A DNA stretch of 64,000 nucleotides. It comes from Cricetomys ansorgei. Taxonomy: Eukaryota; Chordata; Mammalia; Rodentia; Nesomyidae. Shown in pieces: positions 56,881 to 64,000 of the stretch. The stretch's first letter is position 1. Every line of letters starts with the position of its first letter. The position numbers and the translations under genes were made by a program. The stretch spans positions 22,879,001-22,943,000 of the forward strand of contig JAMJFZ010003163.1 in assembly GCA_026225945.1 (NCBI GenBank). Direction: 5' to 3'. A model generated the notes under the pieces. That model was not told the origin of the DNA, did not search any database, and saw nothing but the letters and a program-made list of their open reading frames with translations.

Positions 56881-56881
<1 letters not shown>

Positions 56882-56919
<38 letters not shown>

Positions 56920-57028
56920 CTCGCTCACAAGACAACTTGAACTTGTAAGAGTGAATTTTCTCCTTCTATTCAGGTCTTTTAGCTTGACAGTAGTTACCTT
57001 TAACCACGGAGACATCTCATCTGACCCT
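56882..57028 (-). mobile_element. (TG)n and B3 SINE inserted in L1
   Basis: TG tract 56882-56918, then 'cacaagacaacttgaacttg', 'tctccttctattcaggtctt' and 'ggagacatctcatctgaccc' (the head) in minus orientation. The TG tract is its CA-rich 3' tail on the other strand. Confidence 0.75.
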
Positions 57029-57931
57029 ATGAACAGAATGATAAAATATGATTGTTCTGTTCTTAAGATCAAAAATCATGTCCACATTTCTCATTAGTAT
57101 TTAATGTTCTATAAGGGTCTATCTAATGTGGTAAGATAAGGAGAAAAAAAACACAACTAAAAAGCATCCAGATAGAAAAGAAAGAAAGTGAATTCTTTAT
57201 TGGAAAATTACATGGTTGTCTATGGAAAAAATCCAACAGCATCTGTAAGAACCTGCCAGAATGATCAGCCACAGTGACAAGATTGCACCATCTAAGATCA
57301 ATGCTTAAAGTCAATTAAGTTCTTATATAGTATAAACGAAAAATTGAGATTTGAAATAAAATATAGCATGTACCAAAAACTTAAAATACTTAAGTATAAA
57401 TCTAAAAGCAAATATGCAAGGTATTTGCACTAAAAAATAGAAACAATGAAAAGTGCGGGATAAATGTAGGGGTGTACCATGTTCATGGATTAAAAGGCTC
57501 AATACTGATAGGAAGTTAATTCTCTCCAAACTAATCAAATAATTTAATGCAAATCCATTCTAAATCCACACAGCAACTCAAAGTCAAGGAAGAGTCAAGG
57601 CACTTTTGAAATTGTAGGTCAAAGTTAGAATATTAATAGCACCTTATGTCTACTAATAACACAGAATCTATCATTATAATCAGTGCAATGTGGTGCAGGT
57701 GTTGAGACAGATGAACAGATTGACGAAACAGAACAGAATGTATCAACTGGCCTCTCATACACAGACAACAAACTCTCTACAAATAGAAGTGAATGAAGGA
57801 GAACCTTCCAGATCAACAGTGGCAGAGTATGTGAACATCCATACACAAAACACCCTTGATGAATACCTTTTGTCCTATATAAAGATTGGTCACAGCCCTT
57901 GAAATGGATCAAAATAAGACACAAAACCTAG
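57029..57931 (+). mobile_element. Ancient L1 ORF2, continued
   Basis: Resumes with 'cttaagatcaaaaatcatgt' (ORF2 'cttaaaatcaggaacaagac'), followed by 'aaagcatccagatagaaaag', 'gtaccatgttcatggattaa' and 'gatgaacagattgacgaaac' in correct order. Frames broken. Confidence 0.85.
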
Positions 57932-58048
57932 GGCTGAGCCCAGTATGGTGGATCACAATTTTAATCCTAGCATTGAAGAAGCAGAGGCAAGTGGATCTCT
58001 TACAGTTAGAGGCCAATCTAGTCCACAAAGTAATATCCTGTCTCAAAC
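57932..58048 (+). mobile_element. B1 SINE inserted in L1
   Basis: 'gctgagcccagtatggtgga', 'tcctagcattgaagaagcag' and 'gtaatatcctgtctcaaaca' are plus-oriented B1. The tail expands into (AAAAC)n, (CAAA)n and an A17 run up to about 58200. Confidence 0.9.
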
Positions 58049-58200
58049 AAAACAAAATAAAACAAAATAAAACAAAACACTTGACGACAACAACAATGCC
58101 CAAAACCAAACCAACCAGACAAAACAACCAAACAAACAAAAACAAAGAACCTGACGCTATAAAATTCCAGAAGAAAACAAAGGAGAAAAAAAAAAAAAAA
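58049..58200. repeat. A-rich expanded SINE tail
   Basis: 'aaaacaaaataaaacaaaat'-type units, a block of 'aaccaaaccaaccagacaaa' and a final A run 58183-58200. Confidence 0.9.
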
Positions 58201-58905
58201 CAACTTGTAACTTTAGATTAGAAAAGAGATCACAATCACATTGCCGGAAAGAAAAAAATGAAGGGCTTCTGCTGCTTGAAACACCCTGCAAAGACAAGAT
58301 GAGTTGCAACCTGTGAGAAAATCTCTGCAACTCTTATTTCTGGCACATGTAGAATATATAAAGAACTTCTAAGGTTTTACGATTGGGGAACCAACAGCCC
58401 AGTGAAAACATGGGCTGAAGGTTTGGATGTGAGAAACAGAGGAGTTGCAAATGGAAAAAAAGCACACAGAAACACGTTCATGATCATTAGGTACATGCAA
58501 ATTAAAGCCACAGTGTGATCCTATCACACACCACGGAAATGGCTAAAACGCACCCCGCCAAATTCTGGCCTGGAACCCTGCAGTGCTGGTGGGATGTAAA
58601 ATGGCTTACCCGCTTTGAAAACTGCTTTGAGGTTCATTTTAAAAGCGCTGCATGCACCTGTCGTTTGACCCAAGTGTTGCGTGTCTGTGTTAAACCCAGA
58701 GAAAAGAGAGTGGGAATCCACAAAGGCTTGCACCTGGATGGCCTCAGCAGCCTTATCTAGAACAGCTAAAAATTAGAAACTACCTAAATGCCCATCAACT
58801 TACGGGTGCATCCATCCCTGACCATTTCACGGTGTGTGTGACACCAAGGCGAATTACGTATTTTAAACGTGTAGTGTTTATCTTATGTCAGTATCCAACA
58901 AAGGC
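58201..58905 (+). mobile_element. Ancient L1, ORF2 3' end
   Basis: 'gcttctgctgcttgaaacac', 'taggtacatgcaaattaaag', 'tgctggtgggatgtaaaatg' and 'aactacctaaatgcccatca' are the last ORF2 blocks, in order. The end is near 58905. Confidence 0.88.
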
Positions 58906-59224
58906 TGCTACATTTAAATGGTAGTAAATACCACATTAAGAGGTGTTGAACAGGAGAAGCGTTCCAAGGGAGAAAAGTGGATAATTTAGGGGCTGTTGCT
59001 GGCAGGCAGGGAAAAGTTAGGCAGAAGGCTCTTGTTCCTCTTCAGTCTTTTAGAATTTTGAAGTTCTCAACCATGCGCATTGTTACTTCGATAACCTTTC
59101 CTAAGTTCACACATGCGAACACATGTCACACACATGTCCATCCACCCTTCTTTTCTCTTAAAAACTTTAGCACACAAAACAATAAATTTCATTATGATTA
59201 TACATATATATATGTATGTATATA
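58906..59224. other. Unique DNA
   Basis: Short AT-alternating run (59203-59223). Nothing else recognised. Confidence 0.4.
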
Positions 59225-59730
59225 ATGGTTCTTTGTTTCTGTTCATGGTATTTTGTCTTTCTTCCTTTATTATTCTTCTTTAATTTCACCTCCTCTTTCT
59301 CTCTCCCTCCTCCTTTATTCCACCCCCCCCCCAACATACACACTTAAATATAGATTCAGTGTATGAGAGAAAACATGATTTGTCTTTCAGAGCTTGGCGT
59401 GTTTAGCTTACTGGATCGTTTCCAGTTCCTTCCAGTTTCTGGCCCGTTTCATAATTCCATTCTTCTTTGTGGCTGACTAGACCCCCGCTGTGCATATCCC
59501 ACAAGTCTTTATCCATTCACCTGCTGGCGGACCTTTAGGCTGACTGCGTATCTTGGCTACTGCGGATAGCGCGGTATTTAACATGGATGTGCAGCTGTGT
59601 CTGGGGTTGGCTGAGTTAGACACTTGTATAAATCCAGAAGTGGGTCACTTGGGTTGTGCAGGGTGAGGCTCCTGTTTGTGTTTTTTAGGATTCTCCATAC
59701 TGGCAACCACAGTGTGTGCAATACATACTC
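59225..59730 (-). mobile_element. Ancient L1 3' end, inverted
   Basis: 'cataattccattcttctttg', 'ttatccattcacctgctggc', 'tatcttggctactgcggata' and 'ggattctccatactggcaac' are the reverse complement of the L1 ORF2 end. It is tail-to-tail with the plus-strand L1 that ends near 58905. Confidence 0.9.
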
Positions 59731-60284
59731 CGACCTGAGGGCAGGGCTCTCGGAAGAGGCTGTGTCTGGCCCTGGTCTGACCTTGGGAAGCCCAGTCCTC
59801 CTCTAGGGTGTTTGCCTCAATCTACAGGTCACTTCTGGGCCCCAGGCACATTGCAGCAAGGCAGTAAGCCACAGGGTGTCTGTGTACCCCAAACTGCCTG
59901 GGCTTTAGTACTAGCTCTGGCTTCTCCCATGGAAGGCAGAGCTTCTCCTTCTCTTAAGATGGGGGCATTGAGGGTATCGAGGATGCACTGTCCCAGGCAG
60001 CCTATGAGAAAAGACAGGGGACATGGAGGTCTCTAAACTCAAAGCCCTCTGAGCCTCACTGTCCAGAATCAGCCAGTAAACACTCACCTCAGTGGACATC
60101 TCAGTGCATGCAGAATCAGTGGCTTCTCCATCCTTAGCTTGTCCAGGGCTGTTAGGTCTCATCTCTTTCTTCTGTCTCAGGTCTGATACCTGTCTTCTCA
60201 TGATCACATTCACTTCAGCGTGGAGATTCATACCAGTGTCCCAGCTCAAGTTGTAGGAGGCACGACATAGTGAAAACACCCGAG
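59731..60284. other. Unique DNA
   Basis: Nothing recognised. Confidence 0.4.
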
Positions 60285-60450
60285 ATTTTTAGATTAAGAC
60301 ACTGTGTGGCCCTTGGCAAATTTCATAACCTGTCTGAGCCTTCTTTTCTTTATCTTTGCAGGGCACATGATTATGCCTACTGCAATGCAAGGCTGTTCTG
60401 AGAATTCAATGAGACGACATGAACAAACAGGTCCAGCACACAGTAGGCAT
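60285..60450 (+). mobile_element. MIR SINE
   Basis: 'ggcccttggcaaatttcata', 'acctgtctgagccttctttt' and 'tctgagaattcaatgagacg' match plus-oriented MIR. Confidence 0.75.
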
Positions 60451-61197
60451 ACAACAAGCAAGTCTCTTCCCAGACCTTTCCTGATTTTTCATCTCTCCTG
60501 AAGGACGGGGACTGAACTGGATTCCACAGAGCATCTCTGATACACGGTACTTTCCAGGTGAGCTGTTCTTAGAGAGCAGGACGCCTGGGAGAGAGGCCAC
60601 CCAGATTTCCCCCTTGGGTCTGCCGAGTGGCTGGAGTATCTATTATACATGCCTCCCATTCCAATAAATATTTCAATGCAAATAAATAAAGGATGCCACA
60701 GGCCTCTCAGCCAACGACTCTATGCAGCTCACTGCACACATCTACCCCTGACTCCTGACAAGGTCACAGTCTCCAGGGATCCTATGGTGGCTCTCTGGGA
60801 TACCACAGGCCAGCGTGGGGGCAGCAGGAAAAGAGCAAAACTGACTTGTGACAAAGGAGATGACACCTCTCTTTGGAGGTAGCCTCTGAAACTTGTGGGC
60901 TTCCCATCAGATCCCCATCTACTAGTGACCCCCGAGCACTGTTCAGCAAGGGTGGCCTGTGAAAGCATCTTTACAGCAGGAGTTGACAGAAGTGACACCC
61001 CAGGGCGACTCCCGGGGCTGGCTTCCAGACAGAGCTGACTGCAACCCTTTCTTCCCCTCATGGCAGTGGGCAGCCACTAGGCCCATTCATTCACTATTCA
61101 TTCACTCGCTCGCTCACTTGTTTGCATATAAAGTAAAGAGCTACGGACCAGGTTCACACCCATTCTGTGTATCAGAGGCTGAAAAGACACTGCCGCA
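60451..61197. other. Unique DNA, no gene recognised
   Basis: A 201-codon + frame (60959-61564) crosses this into the C-run and repeats; no domain. A short (ATTC)-type stretch lies at 61084-61110. Confidence 0.45.
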
Positions 61198-61211
61198 CCC
61201 CCCCCCCCCCC
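61198..61211. repeat. C14 homopolymer
   Basis: 14 consecutive C. Confidence 0.95.
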
Positions 61212-61534
61212 GTGCTTTGGGACAGGGCACACAGGACTCTGAGATGGCCTTTGCTATGGCCTGTGCATGGTTTGTCCCCCAAGGCTCGAGTGTCCTCATG
61301 GTGGTACTGTTGAGGCTCTGTCAAGATCTCAGAGAACCACTGTTCTTCAGTCCCCAAGTGAAGTGTCCGTCTGCCCAGCTGTCACTCAAGGGGCCAGAGA
61401 TGACACGTCTTTATCAGAAGAATGGCAGGGGTGGGTGGACCCTAGGGGCAGGCCGATCAGGCAGGTTGTTGGTAGAAGTCATGGTCCAGCTACTGTCTAT
61501 GGATGCTCCTACCACATCACCTACCTACCTATAC
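61212..61534. other. Unique DNA
   Basis: Nothing recognised. Confidence 0.4.
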
Positions 61535-61830
61535 AGCTACCAGACACCTCTGACTCCCACCTAGCCAGGTATCAGCTGTATATTCCCAGGTCATTCCATC
61601 TATCATTCATCAATCCACCACCCCACCCATCCTTCCATCCATTATTTTACCGATATAGCCATGTATCTGTCTTTTATTTCATCTACATATCATATTTTAT
61701 TCCTTCCTTCCTTCTATCCATCCATCCATCCATCCATCCATCCATCTTTCTATCCACAAATGCATTCATCCGTCAATCATTTTTCTATCCATCTACCCAT
61801 CCACGCATTTGTTTATCAGTTCGCTCATGG
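61535..61830. repeat. Degenerate (CATC)n/(TTCC)n region
   Basis: Pure core 'tccttccttccttctatcca' onwards at 61701-61746, degraded units either side. Drives an artefactual 189-codon frame (61267-61836). Confidence 0.9.
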
Positions 61831-61874
61831 ACCTGAATACTGCTCGTGTGGGACATTAGAGTGGAATCATGTTA

Positions 61875-62215
61875 CCTACTGTGGAAGTTGACATTTAGTT
61901 ATGTATAAAGTAATTGTTTTCTGCACTGCTGGGAAAAGGGCTGCCTAGGCCCTGGCATTTTGTATCGTCTGCAGGTGTTGGGTTTATGTGGGGGATGTTT
62001 GATTGCTCACAATCTGCATGTGCTATCAGTAGAACACCTGAGTAGTTCTGGGTCAATAAAAACACTGGAGCTGAGGGGTTCAGGGTTCCACTGTACAGTA
62101 TGGTGCTTGCCATGGGAATGGTTCCCTCCACCGAGGTCTGGAAAGGTTTGCACCTATAAAAAATGCTTCCTTGTCTTCTTTGGTGAGCCTCCTCAGCAGC
62201 CTAATTTCTATGAAT
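61875..62215 (+). repeat. Unclassified interspersed repeat, copy B
   Basis: Aligns with the reverse complement of 28135-28465 over its whole length and with 62690-62920 over its second half. Landmarks: 'gtaattgttttctgcactgc', 'tcgtctgcaggtgttgggtt', 'atcagtagaacacctgagta', 'aaaacactggagctgagggg'. Family not recognised. Confidence 0.8.
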
Positions 62216-62689
62216 AGTGGACCAAAGTGGGGCACAACATCACACCAGCCATACCCATTGTGGAGACAAGGAAGAAAAAGAAACTCCAGACCTTGCAGAG
62301 TGCCTCCACCTTTTTTTTTTTGTCTGCAAACCTGTCCACACACGGTCCAGACACTAGTGAGGTCATCTTGATAAGATACATCTGCTATGGTGATGAGAAC
62401 TCCACCCCACAAGTGAACCCTTCCTACAGACAAGATTGCCAGTTGTTTTTCTGCAAAGCAGACTATCTTAAAATCCGGAAAGTGTTTCTACAGTGTTAGC
62501 ATGCAGAAAGCTGTCTTCCAGAACTGGCCGAGGTTGTACTTTGTGCTGGCTGCTGAACTTGGTACTGCGAGAGTCACCCAGGTGGTGCTGGTTTTGAAGG
62601 GATGACCAGGTCATGGAGAGCAGCTGAGGCCTGGTCCTGTGAGAGGCCAAGAGAGGCCATTGGTGATGGTGCAGCCTCAGTGGCAGTTG
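62216..62689. other. Spacer between two direct repeat copies
   Basis: T run at about 62311-62321. It contains short open frames but no recognised domain. Could be an internal part of the same unclassified element. Confidence 0.4.
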
Positions 62690-62920
62690 AAGGCCATTGA
62701 AGGGATCATGCACCTGCTATCAATAGAACACCTGACGAGTTCTGTAGCAATAAAAAACACTGGAGCTGAGGTGTTCAGGGTTCCACTGTCCAGGATGGTG
62801 CGTGCCATGATAGTGGTTCCCTCTGCTGAGGTCTGGCAGGGTTTGCATCTATGAACATGCCTCCCTAGTCTCCTTTGCTGATCCACAAAACAGCTTAACT
62901 GCTACAGTTACCTTCAATGT
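62690..62920 (+). repeat. Unclassified interspersed repeat, copy C
   Basis: 'atcaatagaacacctgacga', 'aaacactggagctgaggtgt' and 'ggttccctctgctgaggtct' match copies A and B. The 5' half of the family is missing here. An extra A in 'gcaataaaaaacac' relative to copy B shifts any reading frame. Confidence 0.8.
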
Positions 62921-63755
62921 CTCATTCTTGGTGTTCTTCCCACGGAGTTGAAGAGCAAGCCTCAGACACCACTCACTCTGTGATGATGTGAATAGTACTT
63001 GCTGAAGGGTCCAAGAAGATCTAATTACTGCCATGCCCTTGTAGCCAAGGGTTGACTAAACAACAGGGCTCTCCAGGAAGGAAAAGGAAAGGCCTTCCTA
63101 ACAGAGGGAACAGAGTGTTTTAGTGCTGGGAAGCCTACACCAGAATGGCAACCTTGTTGAACAGCAGAGAACTGGGTGAAACTGGGTGTACACACAGGCA
63201 AGGCTTGGGATGCAGGTTCTGGGTATGATCTCTACACATCTGGGACGGTGCCAATTAATGACAGGTGTGAGGACTGGGGGAGGGATCGTGGGAGCAGAGG
63301 AGTTAAAGAAGGCAAGAAGCTGCAGGCAGGAAGCATGCATGAAATTTGCAGCGGAGACACACCCTCTATGGGGCGGAGGTGAACAGGGTAGGCCACCTTC
63401 ATCTTGGGGTGACCTAGGATTTGGACTTGAGCTGCACAGGTTTCTGCAGGTGGTGGTGCTAGCTGTGGGGATTCAGACTGTTTCTGGACGGGTTAAAGAG
63501 CAAAGTGTTCAGAAACACGGGTCCTTTTCTCCTCGTGAGGTATCTAGAGAGAATGTCTAGGGGGAAGTTGAGGCTGCGGGTGGTCCCAGGACCAGGCAGC
63601 ATAAAGTACTCAGCTCTTGTGAGTCTGCCCCTCATGCACACACCACATAGATGCAAACCTACAACTAAAAACAAAAACGACGGAAAACCTGGGCACGGTG
63701 GTGATTTAGGAGAACTGAGATCAGTCTGTCCCTGGGCCTGTAGATGCCAAATTGG
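62921..63755. other. Unique DNA, no gene recognised
   Basis: A 124-codon frame on each strand (63186-63560 +, 63459-63833 -) without motifs. Confidence 0.45.
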
Positions 63756-63776
63756 ACAGACAGACAGACAGAGAGA
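63756..63776. repeat. (ACAG)n
   Basis: About 4-5 ACAG units. Confidence 0.9.
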
Positions 63777-63834
63777 TAGGCTGTGCCCACGAGCACAGGC
63801 AATTACAAGTAGAGCCAACGGCCCACTTGGCACA

Positions 63835-63965
63835 CTTCTGGGGGTGTCAATTATTTAAACACTAATTAACATAGCTCTGCATGTCTTTTTTGGGGGGCGC
63901 ACTCAGAACACTCGGCATTGTTATCACGGAAGAAAAGAGAGAATGAAATATTGATGGGGCAGGCT
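63835..63965. promoter_or_regulatory. Candidate regulatory block at right edge
   Basis: 'tcaattatttaaacactaat' and 'taacatagctctgcatgtc' form an AT-rich homeobox-type run, followed by 'gaatgaaatattgatgggg'. The segment may continue beyond the window. Confidence 0.3.
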
Positions 63966-64000
63966 TTGTTCTCTGCTCAGCCAGAGCAGGCTGGTTGTAG

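Noticed and set aside
60959..61564. 201-codon + frame
   Set aside because: Runs through a C14 homopolymer; no recognisable domain.
61960..62854. Short similar translations (SVEHL/SIEHL type) in copies A, B and C of the unclassified repeat as a conserved micro-gene
   Set aside because: An extra A in copy C after 'gcaat' shifts the frame relative to copy B, so similarity reflects shared repeat DNA, not a maintained protein.
63680..63720. B1 5' fragment ('cctgggcacggtggtgattt')
   Set aside because: The match is about 20 bases and does not continue into the B1 body, so I could not support it as a feature.

Overview
This window is non-coding nuclear DNA from a rodent, most likely a muroid. The evidence is its repeat content: B1 SINEs, tRNA-derived ID elements, ID/B1 composites (B4 type), B2/B3 SINEs and a rodent URR1-like hAT element sit on a background of older mammalian repeats (MIR, L2, ancient L1, hAT-Charlie, MaLR-like LTRs). 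The better-preserved B1 copies carry a variant reading 'cacagagat' after the 'ttgaactca' block, which fits rat-like or cricetid rodents better than house mouse. That species hint is tentative.

I recognise no protein-coding exon, rRNA, functional tRNA or CRISPR array. The longest open frames fall in CA-rich or CATC-rich repeats or in low-complexity DNA and have no domain signature. The window reads as a gene desert or the inside of a very long intron. Young insertions are scarce and ancient MIR fragments are many. Between the repeats lie several unique, AT-homeobox-like or SOX/TCF-motif-rich blocks of 150-500 bp that look like conserved regulatory elements: about 2.1-2.9, 12.0-13.45, 30.4-30.9, 34.9-35.5, 37.9-38.1, 42.2-42.5, 46.4-46.6 and 63.8-63.97 kb. 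This arrangement is typical of the neighbourhood of a developmental transcription-factor gene, but I cannot name the gene.

The one promoter-like feature is a CpG island at about 51.9-52.7 kb. It contains a (CCG)n tract and a possible 82-bp exon (52176-52257) with a good acceptor and a strong donor on the + strand.

Layout: 1-5.4 kb mostly unique with SOX-motif clusters; 5.4-6.5 kb ancient hAT and LTR-like repeats; 6.5-11.9 kb unique DNA with B4, B1 and MIR; 12-13.5 kb regulatory-looking; 13.5-24 kb unique with L2, a B1 with perfect target-site duplication, MER20-like hAT and an L1 3' end; 24.1-24.8 kb degenerate CA-rich repeat; 25.3-29.98 kb a repeat cluster (L1 split by B3, then B1, B4, an unclassified repeat and another L1 3' end); 30-55.5 kb largely unique with candidate enhancers, MIRs, a hAT MITE with perfect 8-bp target duplication, two RMER-like repeats, a MaLR-like LTR and the CpG island; 55.5-59.7 kb an ancient L1 split by B2, B3 and B1 and facing a second, inverted L1; 59.7-64 kb simple repeats and two direct copies of the unclassified repeat.
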